Assembly (NCBI GenBank): GCA_964291465.2
Contig: OZ219942.1
Location: forward strand, 248,001-312,000
Length of the DNA stretch: 64,000 nt
DNA from: JAGWBJ01 sp964291465
Lineage (GTDB): Bacteria > Chloroflexota > Dehalococcoidia > Lucifugimonadales > JAGWBF01
Direction of reading: 5' to 3'
This document shows positions 17,641 to 25,830 of the stretch, one piece after another. The position numbers and the translations under genes were made by a program. Under the pieces are notes generated by a model that did no database searches, was not told the DNA's origin, and worked only from the letters and a program-made list of their open reading frames with translations. Position 1 is the first letter of the stretch. Every line of letters starts with the position of its first letter.

Positions 17641-18075
17641 GAAAAGGGGGACCGTCGTTCCCTTGGCCCGGAACTGCTTGTCCTCCGAGGCCCCGGTGGC
17701 AACGAACTCCGAGATGATGCCGTAGATGCGGTCCATCTGGGCGTCGGCGGTGCGCCTGAAGAAGTAGGGAGGGACCCAAATGCCGCCGAAGGCCGCGGCC
17801 ACCTCGGGGTAATCGTCGATGACGAACTCGGGGGTCACGTCCACGCCCAGCTCCTCCAGGCGCTCTTCGTGGTGGTGGGTCGGCTTCTCGTACACCCCGC
17901 TTACGAGCTCCTCCAGCTGGTGCTTCCTGACCACCTCCCAACGCAGGCCCACCCCTGACCAGATATAGATGGAGTGACCGTCGTCGATCAGCTTGCGAAA
18001 GGTCTCCTTCGTACCCGGCCGCAGGCTGTCGTCCAGGCCCAGGATGGTGTAGTCCACGTCGAAGAAGATGTTCAT
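17638..18075 (-). CDS. HAD-like hydrolase
   Basis: A 145-aa HAD-fold protein. Motif I is MNIFFDVDYTILG (Asp6 and Asp8), motif II is IYIWSGVG, and a late acidic motif is EFVIDDYPEV. The short length indicates no or only a minimal cap domain. It could be a phosphatase of small substrates or a housekeeping phosphohydrolase; the substrate is unknown. The ATG at 18075 follows AAGGAG. The frame extends further upstream, but without a ribosome site. Confidence 0.8.
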   Translation of the reverse strand: MNIFFDVDYTILGLDDSLRPGTKETFRKLIDDGHSIYIWSGVGLRWEVVRKHQLEELVSGVYEKPTHHHEERLEELGVDVTPEFVIDDYPEVAAAFGGIWVPPYFFRRTADAQMDRIYGIISEFVATGASEDKQFRAKGTTVPLF

Positions 18076-18169
18076 CGATACTCCTTGCCGCCCGTCCACA
18101 TGTGAAGAGGCGCGGAGACCATTATACAGCATGACCCGCTGGGGCTGGCGCTGGCGAAGGGTGGGGCCG

Positions 18170-18523
18170 CTACCCGTCCAGGGCGGCGGTGAGGGTCTTC
18201 TCGTTGGCCCCCACTATCAGCTCGCCGCCCAGCCGGACCAGGGGACGCCGGATGAGGCGGGGCTCCTGGAGCATCAGCCCGATCAGGTCGTCGTCAGTGA
18301 GGCCGTCGGGCTCCAGCCCCATGGCCTTGAAGCTGGGACTCCGAAAGGAGAACACGTCCCGGATGGGACGGTCTCCCAGCACCTCACGCAGCTCCGCCTC
18401 GGAGAACGTCTCCTTGAAGAAGTCCCGGTCCTGGACGTCCACGCCTCTCTGCGAGAGAAACTCCCTCGCCTTGCGGCACTGGGTTCATCTGGGCCACCAG
18501 TAGAGGGTCGCCTGAGTGGTCAT
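18170..18523 (-). CDS. Spx/ArsC-like thioredoxin-fold protein with in-frame UGA (candidate selenoprotein)
   Basis: A 117-aa ArsC/Spx family protein if UGA codon 13 (plus coordinates 18485-18487) is read as selenocysteine. The N-terminus is TLYWWPR-U-TQ-C-RKAREF, which aligns with the CTSC-RKAR redox site of Spx, so the UGA sits exactly on the first Cys of CxxC. The frame continues unbroken to the family's C-terminal motif RLIRRPLV. The ATG at 18523 has a strong AAGGAGG site 5 nt upstream, and no ribosome site exists after the UGA. A SECIS-like hairpin follows the UGA. The only start beyond the UGA, a GTG at 18442, would lack the active site. It lies between mutS and the HAD gene. Likely role: redox enzyme or arsenate-reductase-like protein. 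Confidence 0.85.
18451..18469 (-). promoter_or_regulatory. SECIS-like hairpin downstream of the in-frame UGA
   Basis: On the minus strand an 8-bp stem (18469-18462 against 18458-18451, one G-U pair) closes a GUU loop. It starts 16 nt after the UGA, so the loop G is nucleotide 24 after it. A short stem with G at the start of the apical loop, at this distance, is what the bacterial SECIS model asks for. It lies inside the coding region, as bacterial SECIS elements do. Confidence 0.65.
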
Positions 18524-18600
18524 GGAAGCCTCCTTAGTTCTATTGCCACAGGTGTATCGCCGCGCGTATTGCCCGTGTCTGGCGGCCCCTGCCCCGGCCG

Positions 18601-21222
18601 CTACCCGCTCCGGCCCCCGTCGTCGCTGGGGCGGTTCTCCCGGGCCTCCCGTTGCAGCCGGTAGAGGGTGTTGATGGCCTCCAGGGGGGTCATGTTCTGC
18701 ACGTCCAGGGCGGCAAGCTCCTCCAGGGTTGGGTGCTGACCGCCGAACAGGGCCATCTGCAGGGACGGGTCTTTGCGCCTGCGCCGGGGCCTCGACCCGG
18801 GGCCTCGGCCGCCGGACTCCAGCTCCCCCAGCACCTCCCAGGCGCGGGCAACCAGGGACTTGGGGAGGCCGGCGAGCTGGGCCACGTGGATCCCGTAGCT
18901 CTTGTCCGCCCCTCCGGGCACTATGCGGTGGAGGAACACCGCCCGGCCCTCCTCTTCGGACACGGCCACCGTGTAGTTGCGCACCCTGGGAAGGGTGGCG
19001 GCAAGCTGGGTGAGCTCGTGGTAGTGGGTGGCGAACAGGGTCTGGCATCCCAGCCCCGGGTCGTTGTGGATGTGCTCCACCACCGCCCGGGCGATGGAGA
19101 GGCCGTCGTAGGTGCTGGTGCCCCTGCCGATCTCGTCCAGAATGACCAGGGAGCGTGGAGTGGCCTGGTTGAGTATGGAGGCGGTCTCGACCATCTCGAT
19201 CATGAAGGTGGACTGGCCGGTGGTCAGGTCGTCCTGAAGGCCCACCCTGGTGAATATCCGGTCCACGAGGCCGATGGTCGCCGAGTCCGCGGGCACGTAG
19301 CTGCCCATCTGGGCCATGAGGACGATGACGGCCACCTGGCGTATGTAGGTGCTCTTCCCGGCCATGTTGGGGCCCGTCAGGACGATCACCTGGGCGTCGA
19401 TGTCGGAGGACCGGGTGTCGTTGGGGACGAAGGAGCCCGGGGGCATGACCCGCTCCACAACCGGGTGCCTGCCCCCCCTGATGTCGATGCCCGGCGTGTC
19501 GGTCAGATCGGGGCGGACGTACCCGTACCTGGAGGCGGCCTCGGCCAGGCAGGCGAACACGTCCACGTGGGCCACGGCGTCGCCCAGGGCGGAAACCCTG
19601 TCTCCCCCGCCGGCGATCTGGGAGCACACCTGCCTGTAGAGGGCCCGCTCCAGCTCCTCGATCCGCTCCCTGGCGTTGAGTATCAGGGACTCGTACTCCT
19701 TCAGCTCCGGCGTGATGAACCGCTCGCCTCCCACCAGCGTCTGGCGCCTCGTGTAGTGGTCGGGCACCTGGGCCAAGTTGGGGTTGCTGACCTCGATGTA
19801 GTAGCCGAAGACCTTGTTGTATCCGACCTTGAGGCCCCTTATGCCGGTACTCTCCCTCTCCCTGTGCTCCAGCCCCGCGATGTACTTGCGGGCGTCCCGG
19901 GAGGCCAGGCGCAGCTCGTCCAGCTCGGCGGAGAACCCCTCCCGGACGACGCCCCCGTCCCCCGGCTCCCCGGAGGGCTCGGGCTCCAGGGCCGCGCCTA
20001 TCAGGGCCGACAGGTCCCCGCAGGGCTGCATGCCGGGCTCCAGGTGGGCCAGGCCTGCGGCGTCGCCATCGAAGAGGAGGCCCCGCAGCTCGGCCGCGCT
20101 CTCCAGCCCCGCCTTCAGGGAGACCAAGTCCCTGGGGGGCGCCGTGCCCAGGCGGACGCGGTTCAGGGCCCGCTCCAGGTCCGGGATGGTGGAGAGCAGG
20201 GACCTGGCCCGCTCCCGCAGGAGGACGTCGTCGTGAAAGGCGGCAACCGAGTCCTGCCTCCGGCCCAGCTCGGCCAGGTCCAGGAGGGGCTGTCCCACCC
20301 ACCGTCTCAGGAGCCGGCCGCCCATGGGGGTCCTGGTCAGGTCCAGGGTCGAGAAGAGGGACGCCGCCGAGTGGCCCCAGCGGCCCCCCTGGAACAGCTC
20401 CAGATTCCGGCGGGTCTGGTGGTCCAGGTTCATGTACGAGCTGGTGCTGTAGGCCCCCAGGCTGCCCAGGTCCGCCAGGGAGGGGCGCTGGTTGCGGGCC
20501 AGGTACTCGACGACGGCGGCCGCGGCCCGCACGGCCTGGGGCAGGTCCTCGCAGCCGAACCCCTCCAGGGTCGACACCCCGAAGTGGTCCAGCAGAACCT
20601 GCCGGGCCTCCTGGTAGGGGAACGCGCACGGATCGAAGGACGTGACGGGGCACTGGGCCGGCGGGAGGGAGAGCCCCTGCCGGTCCTCCCCGCCGTTCTC
20701 GGACGTTGGGGGCACCAGGAGCTCTGCGGGGGACAGGCGGTCCAGCTCCAGGGGGAGGTCCGGGAGGGAGAGCTGGGTGGCGGCGAACTCGCCGGTGGTT
20801 ATGTCGACGTAGGCGAGGCCCGCCGCGTCGCCGTCCACGGCCAAGGCGGTGAGGTAGTTGTTGGACTTGGGCTCCAGCAGGGACGGGGACACCACCGTCC
20901 CAGGGGTGACCACGCGGACCACGTCCCTCTCCACCAGCCCCTTGGAGGCGGCGGGGTCGCTGAGCTGCTCGCAGACGGCCACCCGGTGGCCCTTCTTGAT
21001 GAGCCGGGCTAGGTAGGACTCCAGGGAGTGGGCGGGGATGCCGGCCAGGGGCACCTTGAGGCCCTGGCCCATGCTCTTGGACGTGAGGACGATGTCCAAG
21101 TCCCTGGACGCCACTCTGGCATCCTCGTCGAAGGTCTCGTAGAAGTCTCCCAGGCGGAAGAGCACCAGGGCGTCGGGATAGCGCCCCTTGATCCTCAGGT
21201 ACTGGCGCCGGATGGGTGTCAA
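18601..21222 (-). CDS. mutS: DNA mismatch repair protein MutS
   Basis: An 873-aa MutS1. The mismatch-reading motif is FRLGDFYETF near the N-terminus (residues 22-31). The ATPase has Walker A TGPNMAGKST, Walker B LVILDEIGRGTST, and the ATHYHEL motif. The C-terminus is rich in basic residues. The start is a TTG at 21222 that matches the expected N-terminus (TPIRRQYLRIK). MutL is encoded about 3 kb downstream on the same strand, separated by the Spx-like and HAD genes. Confidence 0.97.
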   Translation of the reverse strand: MTPIRRQYLRIKGRYPDALVLFRLGDFYETFDEDARVASRDLDIVLTSKSMGQGLKVPLAGIPAHSLESYLARLIKKGHRVAVCEQLSDPAASKGLVERDVVRVVTPGTVVSPSLLEPKSNNYLTALAVDGDAAGLAYVDITTGEFAATQLSLPDLPLELDRLSPAELLVPPTSENGGEDRQGLSLPPAQCPVTSFDPCAFPYQEARQVLLDHFGVSTLEGFGCEDLPQAVRAAAAVVEYLARNQRPSLADLGSLGAYSTSSYMNLDHQTRRNLELFQGGRWGHSAASLFSTLDLTRTPMGGRLLRRWVGQPLLDLAELGRRQDSVAAFHDDVLLRERARSLLSTIPDLERALNRVRLGTAPPRDLVSLKAGLESAAELRGLLFDGDAAGLAHLEPGMQPCGDLSALIGAALEPEPSGEPGDGGVVREGFSAELDELRLASRDARKYIAGLEHRERESTGIRGLKVGYNKVFGYYIEVSNPNLAQVPDHYTRRQTLVGGERFITPELKEYESLILNARERIEELERALYRQVCSQIAGGGDRVSALGDAVAHVDVFACLAEAASRYGYVRPDLTDTPGIDIRGGRHPVVERVMPPGSFVPNDTRSSDIDAQVIVLTGPNMAGKSTYIRQVAVIVLMAQMGSYVPADSATIGLVDRIFTRVGLQDDLTTGQSTFMIEMVETASILNQATPRSLVILDEIGRGTSTYDGLSIARAVVEHIHNDPGLGCQTLFATHYHELTQLAATLPRVRNYTVAVSEEEGRAVFLHRIVPGGADKSYGIHVAQLAGLPKSLVARAWEVLGELESGGRGPGSRPRRRRKDPSLQMALFGGQHPTLEELAALDVQNMTPLEAINTLYRLQREARENRPSDDGGRSG

Positions 21223-21296
21223 CTCACGCCTCTGCCAGGGGGTTTTCGGCTATTGTACAGCAGGGAGAGAGACCGAGAAACGCCCGGGCCGGCAAA

Positions 21297-21325
21297 TTGA
21301 CTTTTGGGCCCGCGTCCTCTAACGT
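21297..21325 (+). promoter_or_regulatory. promoter for the six-helix membrane protein gene
   Basis: TTGACT (21297-21302), a 17-nt spacer and TAACGT (21320-21325) on the plus strand lie about 60 nt ahead of the ATG at 21387, in the gap between divergent genes. Confidence 0.5.
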
Positions 21326-21386
21326 ACGGACAGAGTGCCAGGGTTGCCCTGGGGCAGGTATCATAAGATGCGGGGGTGAAGTTCTC

Positions 21387-21983
21387 ATGGACCTAATCTT
21401 TCTTCTGACGATATCCAGCGCACTGTGGGTGCAGTCCTGGTACCTCCTAGGGTTCTACCCCAACCCCAGGACCCTGGGGATCATGGCGGCCGGGGTGGCC
21501 ATAATCCTGCTGGGGGTGGTCGTGTTCCCGGTGGCGGCCGTGGTGCAGACGCCGGCGCCCGGCGTCAACGAGTTCTTCGTGGACGTGCCAACGGCGCTGT
21601 CGGCGTTCATCCTCTTGTGGGCGGTCTACGAGGCGATGGTCGCCGGCGTCTACCTGTGGGGTCTGGACACACGCAGCCTCGGCTTCTACAGCCTGCTGCT
21701 CTGGATCGGCTCGGGGGTCTTCGCCGTCTACATGTTCCTGGGCGGGGAGATCCTGGGTTCCGGGGTCGTCGAGCCCGTGAGCTGGCTTCTGGGCACGGCA
21801 GGCATCCTGCTGGCCATCCAATCGGCGCTGCTCTTCTTCTACCTGGCCCTGCAGCCCGCCGGCGCCGGGGAGCCCCCCGCCTCGACCATGAGGACGGTGA
21901 CCGGGTGGTTCTACCTGGTGTTCTCCGTCGTCATCATGACGCTGGCCGGGCTTCTGGTGCTGGGCCTGCAGCCGTCCTTCTAG
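21387..21983 (+). CDS. six-helix membrane protein, unknown function
   Basis: A very hydrophobic protein of 198 aa with about six membrane helices joined by short loops. No signature of a known transporter is recognised. Size and topology are reminiscent of the AmiS/UreI channel family, but I see no diagnostic residues, so this stays a guess. The ATG at 21387 follows GGGGGTGAAG. The frame is open further upstream, but that part is not membrane-like. It is a single-gene unit with its own promoter and a strong terminator. Confidence 0.75.
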   Translation: MDLIFLLTISSALWVQSWYLLGFYPNPRTLGIMAAGVAIILLGVVVFPVAAVVQTPAPGVNEFFVDVPTALSAFILLWAVYEAMVAGVYLWGLDTRSLGFYSLLLWIGSGVFAVYMFLGGEILGSGVVEPVSWLLGTAGILLAIQSALLFFYLALQPAGAGEPPASTMRTVTGWFYLVFSVVIMTLAGLLVLGLQPSF

Positions 21984-22004
21984 CCCACCGGAAACGATCA
22001 GGGG

Positions 22005-22039
22005 CCCGTGCCCGCCCGTCGTAAACGGGCGGGCGCGGG
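22005..22039. terminator. bidirectional GC-rich terminator hairpin
   Basis: A 15-bp stem (22005-22019 against 22025-22039, one G-T pair) with a 5-nt loop lies between the convergent stops at 21983 and 22047. It is the strongest intergenic hairpin in the window. It has no U-tract on either side. Confidence 0.65.
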
Positions 22040-22046
22040 AGGGGCC

Positions 22047-22856
22047 CTACTGCTTCCAGTAGCGCTCCTCCAGTACGTGGAAGCCCCTGGGGCCCAGCCG
22101 GTCCTTGACGTCCTCTATCATCCCCGGGTGGCCGCACGCGTACACCATGGTGTCATCGGGTGACAGGCCGAACCTGTCCGTGTACTCCTCGACGATGGCG
22201 TTCGCCCGTCCCCGGGCCCCGGTCCAACCGGCGTTCCTATCCTCGTTGGGGCGGCTCACCGTCGGCACGTACACGACGGTATCAGGCCTGCTGGAGGCCA
22301 TCTCCTCCATCTCTTCCCGGTAGGCGAACTCGTCGTGGTAGCTGGCGCCCTGGAGCACGTAGAACCTGTGTCCGCTGGCGCCCCTGTGAAGGTAGCTGCG
22401 CAGGGTGCTGATGAAGGGAGCGATCCCCGTGACCGTCGCCACCATCAGGTGGCGGCTATAGCTCTCGTCCATGGTGAAGATGCCCTTGGCCCTGGGACGG
22501 ATGCTCATGGTGTCCCCGACCTTCAGGTCCCATATCATGGGCGTGAGGACTCCGTCGGGGAGGGGCACCAGCTCCACGAAGAGCTCGATATAGGGCTCGT
22601 GAGGCGCCGAGACGATGGAGTAGGCCCTCTCCACACTCTCCAGACCCAGGGTGCAATACTGACCGGGCTTGAAGTCGAAGGGCACCTGGGGGTCCAGCTT
22701 GATGAGGATCAGGTCTTCGGTGATGTCCTTCCTCTCCACCAGCCTGGCCCTGGGCAGGCGGGCAATCATGTCCCGCATCCGCCGCTCTCTCTCCACCACC
22801 TTGGCGTCAGCCTGCTCCACTTGCGGACCCCCCGTTTCGTCGGCTCTCGCAGTCAC
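22047..22856 (-). CDS. ferredoxin-NADP reductase family flavoprotein
   Basis: A 269-aa FAD/NAD(P)-binding reductase. The FAD site is RAYSIVSAP (about residues 96-104), the pyridine-nucleotide domain shows TGIAPFISTLRS and YACGHPGMIEDVKDRL, and the C-terminus ends in ERYWKQ, the FAD-stacking tail of bacterial FPR-type enzymes. It probably exchanges electrons between NAD(P)H and a ferredoxin. It starts with GTG one base after the stop of the FdhA-like gene, so it is made together with the NuoEF/FdhA-like enzyme. Confidence 0.9.
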   Translation of the reverse strand: MTARADETGGPQVEQADAKVVERERRMRDMIARLPRARLVERKDITEDLILIKLDPQVPFDFKPGQYCTLGLESVERAYSIVSAPHEPYIELFVELVPLPDGVLTPMIWDLKVGDTMSIRPRAKGIFTMDESYSRHLMVATVTGIAPFISTLRSYLHRGASGHRFYVLQGASYHDEFAYREEMEEMASSRPDTVVYVPTVSRPNEDRNAGWTGARGRANAIVEEYTDRFGLSPDDTMVYACGHPGMIEDVKDRLGPRGFHVLEERYWKQ

Positions 22857-22857
22857 G

Positions 22858-25743
22858 TCACTCTGCTGCGGAGACCGCTTTCACCGCCGCTGGGATGATG
22901 TCCAGCCCCGGCACTCTGGACATGGGATCGGGCTCCTCGCTGGCCTGCAGGTCCACCGCGAGCTGGCCGAAGAGCGCGGTGGATGAGACGACCCCCCTTT
23001 GCAGGTCCTCCCGTATGGTGGACCGGCCCTGGAGCGTCCCCGATGAGGTGCGGACCTCCACGGGGTCGCCCTCCCCGATGCCCAGCGCCCGGGCGTCCGA
23101 GGAGCTGATCTCCACGATCTCTTCCCGTCGAATAGAGTTGGCCCGACCGTTCACGATCTCCAGCTCCCGTTGCGACTGAAGGAGCACCCTGCCCGGCACC
23201 AGCAGGAACGGGAACTCCGCGTCATCCGGGGCATCCGCCGTCCCGAAGTCGGGCGCTGCCAGCCGGGCCCTGCCCCCGGGAAAGCCGTCGGAGTACAGGA
23301 CGGGCGTGCCCGGATGGTCGGCGTCGGGGCACGGCCACTGGAGCCCGTCGTACTCCACGTCCGAGTAGAGGAGCTGAATGGGCAGCGGCTGGGAGGGGTC
23401 CGGCCTGGCGACCAGCACCCCCTGGTCCTGGAGCCGCTGGTGGGAGATGCCGCCGTAGGAGGGCACGAGCCCGGCGATCTCCTCCATAACGGCTTCGGGG
23501 CCGGCGAAGTCGAAGCCCGACGGCGCCATCCGGCTCCCGATCTGGGAGATGGTCCACCACTCGGGGCGGGCCTCGCTGTTCTTGAGGGCAAGGGCCGGAC
23601 GCAGGGACTGTACCCGGCGCTCGACGTTGGTGAAGGTGCCCGTCTTCTCCGCGAAGCTGGAGCGGGGAAGCACCACGTCGGCCTTCCGGGCCACGGGACC
23701 CAGGAACTGGTCCTGGACCACCAGCAGGTCCAGGTTGTCCAGCAGGGAGAGGGGCCCGGAGCCGGCAGAGGGGTCGGACCATTCGACGAGGCCGCCCTCG
23801 GCCAGGTTCAGGCTGTCCCCGACGATGAACATGGCCTTGACCTCTCCCTCTCGGACCGATTGGAATATCCCCCGAAGGTCCAGGCCTGTCTCGAAGGGCA
23901 CCATCTCGCCCCAGGCATCCTCCAGGGCGCGGCGGTCGTCGGCTTCGTCCACCCTGCGGTAACCAGGGAGCAGGTGAGGCACGCATCCCATGTCCCAGGC
24001 CCCCTGCCCGTTGGCCCCCTGCCGGAGGGGATAGATTCCCGTCGACGGCCTGCCCAGGTTCCCGGTCAGCATGGCCAGGTCCGCCAGGCCCAGGACGCAG
24101 CCGCCGTGGAGCTGGCGGGGGACGTTGTCCAGCGCGTACACGATGGCCGAGGCGCCGGAGCCCGCGTAGATGCGGGCCGCCTCGGCGATCTGCTCCGCCG
24201 GGACCCCGGTCTCCCCGGCCACCGCGCCCATGTCCAAAGATGCGACGGCGCTGCGGAGCGCGGCGCCGGGGGAGCCTTCCTGGTCGTCGCAATGCTCCTC
24301 CACCCAAGGCCCGTCGTCCAGTCCCTCGTCCAAGATGGTCTTCAGAATGCCGCCCAGGAGCAGGAGCTCGGTCCCGGGCTTCGGCCTCAGCCACAGGTGC
24401 GCGTAGCGGGTCAGCTCCACCTCCCGGGGGTCGATGACGACCAGCTTGGTCCCCGCCTTGACCCCGCGCTTGATGGGAACGCCCAGGACGTTGTGCTCCT
24501 CAGTGACATTGGCGTTGAAAGCGAGGATGCACCGGGAATCTTCCAGCTCCCAGGTGGGGTTGGTCGCCGCGCCGTAGCCAAGGGTATCCATGAGCCCCAT
24601 CACCATCTCGGGGCGGGTGTTGGAGGTCTGGTCCACATTGTTGGTCACCATGACCGTCCGGGCGAACTTCTGGGCCAGGTAGTGCTCCTCGTTGGTGCTG
24701 TCGGGCGCGGTGAGAATGGCGAACTGGGAGCCCTTGTAGCGGGGGAGGGTCCCGACGATGTGGTCCAGCGCCTCCTCCCAGGTGGCCTCCTGAAGGACGC
24801 CCTCCCGGCGTATCAGGGGACGCCGGAGGCGCTCCTTGCTGCTGACGAAGCCCAGGCCGAACTTGCCCTTGAAGCAGGCCTGGCCGCGGTTGGCGGGGGA
24901 GTTGAGCTCGGGCACCGCCCGGACGACCTTGTTGAAGGAGTTCACCTCCAGGTTGATCTGGCACCCCACCGGGCAGTGGGGGCAGATGGTGCGTCCCACG
25001 CGGCTGGCCTTCTCCCACTTGTTGTCGCTCTCCACCAGCGCGCCCACGGGGCAGACGTCCAGGCACGCGCCGCAGAACTCGCATCCCGACTCCAGGAGGG
25101 AGGTTCCGTGGGAGGTGCCCACGAGGGCCCTGCCCGCCCGGTCGGTGAAGGTGATGGCGTTGTCGCCCCGCACCTCCTCGCACACCCGGACGCACCGGCC
25201 GCACACTATGCACAGGTTGTAGTCCCTGTCGTAGAAGGGGTCGCCCGTCTCCACGGGCAGGTCCCGGTACTGGTAGCTCAGGGGCGACTCCAGCTCCATG
25301 TTCAGGTACCGGGTCGTGTCCTTGAGCTCGCACCTCTCGTTCTTGGGACAGGTGACGCACCGGTCGTTGACCGACACGTGGCGCAGGCACACGTCCTCGG
25401 GACCGCACAACTCGACCCGGTGGCAGGTGAGACAGCCGTGGGGGTGCTCGGAGATGAGCATCTCCATGATGGAGCGCCGCAGCTGGTAGACCTGGTCGTT
25501 GTCGCTGGTGACGACCATCCCGTCCTGGACCGGCAGGGTGCAGGAGGCGGGGTATCCCCGTCCCCCCTCGACCTCGACGACGCACATCCGGCATGCGGCG
25601 TAGGGCTTCATGCCTGGGTGATAGCACAGGTAGGGGACGTAGATGCCCGCGGCGATGGCCGCCTCCAGGACCATCTGTCCCGGCTGGGCCTTCACCCTCA
25701 CACCGTCTATGGTTATGGTAACTTGCTCGACCTTCTCTACCAT
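22858..25743 (-). CDS. formate dehydrogenase/NuoG-like molybdopterin oxidoreductase large subunit
   Basis: A 961-aa protein. The NuoG-type N-terminus carries a 2Fe-2S site (CYHPGMKPYAACRMC plus a later Cys), HGCLTCHRVELC and adjacent cysteines, two ferredoxin sites (CIVCGRCVRVC and CEFCGACLDVC), and a CPHCPVGC motif. A full molybdopterin-binding core and C-terminal MopB domain follow. It looks like NAD-linked FdhA, except that the active-site region expected to carry (Cys/Sec)-His after NNVDH reads NNVDQTSNTRPE. The catalytic metal ligand and His are missing. Formate oxidation is therefore doubtful. The partner subunits lie immediately upstream. Confidence 0.85.
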   Translation of the reverse strand: MVEKVEQVTITIDGVRVKAQPGQMVLEAAIAAGIYVPYLCYHPGMKPYAACRMCVVEVEGGRGYPASCTLPVQDGMVVTSDNDQVYQLRRSIMEMLISEHPHGCLTCHRVELCGPEDVCLRHVSVNDRCVTCPKNERCELKDTTRYLNMELESPLSYQYRDLPVETGDPFYDRDYNLCIVCGRCVRVCEEVRGDNAITFTDRAGRALVGTSHGTSLLESGCEFCGACLDVCPVGALVESDNKWEKASRVGRTICPHCPVGCQINLEVNSFNKVVRAVPELNSPANRGQACFKGKFGLGFVSSKERLRRPLIRREGVLQEATWEEALDHIVGTLPRYKGSQFAILTAPDSTNEEHYLAQKFARTVMVTNNVDQTSNTRPEMVMGLMDTLGYGAATNPTWELEDSRCILAFNANVTEEHNVLGVPIKRGVKAGTKLVVIDPREVELTRYAHLWLRPKPGTELLLLGGILKTILDEGLDDGPWVEEHCDDQEGSPGAALRSAVASLDMGAVAGETGVPAEQIAEAARIYAGSGASAIVYALDNVPRQLHGGCVLGLADLAMLTGNLGRPSTGIYPLRQGANGQGAWDMGCVPHLLPGYRRVDEADDRRALEDAWGEMVPFETGLDLRGIFQSVREGEVKAMFIVGDSLNLAEGGLVEWSDPSAGSGPLSLLDNLDLLVVQDQFLGPVARKADVVLPRSSFAEKTGTFTNVERRVQSLRPALALKNSEARPEWWTISQIGSRMAPSGFDFAGPEAVMEEIAGLVPSYGGISHQRLQDQGVLVARPDPSQPLPIQLLYSDVEYDGLQWPCPDADHPGTPVLYSDGFPGGRARLAAPDFGTADAPDDAEFPFLLVPGRVLLQSQRELEIVNGRANSIRREEIVEISSSDARALGIGEGDPVEVRTSSGTLQGRSTIREDLQRGVVSSTALFGQLAVDLQASEEPDPMSRVPGLDIIPAAVKAVSAAE

Positions 25744-25830
25744 GCCATCCGCTCCACCGAAGGGATCAGTTTCCAGGGCGTCCCGCTTCCGCGCGGGGGG
25801 ACGGCCCTCGTGAGCTCGTTGCCCGTCCTG

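Noticed and set aside
18485..20653. A 722-codon frame whose last residues read MTTQATLYWWPR
   Set aside because: It is an out-of-frame reading of mutS that happens to run into the start of the UGA-containing Spx-like gene. Only its final 12 codons are real.
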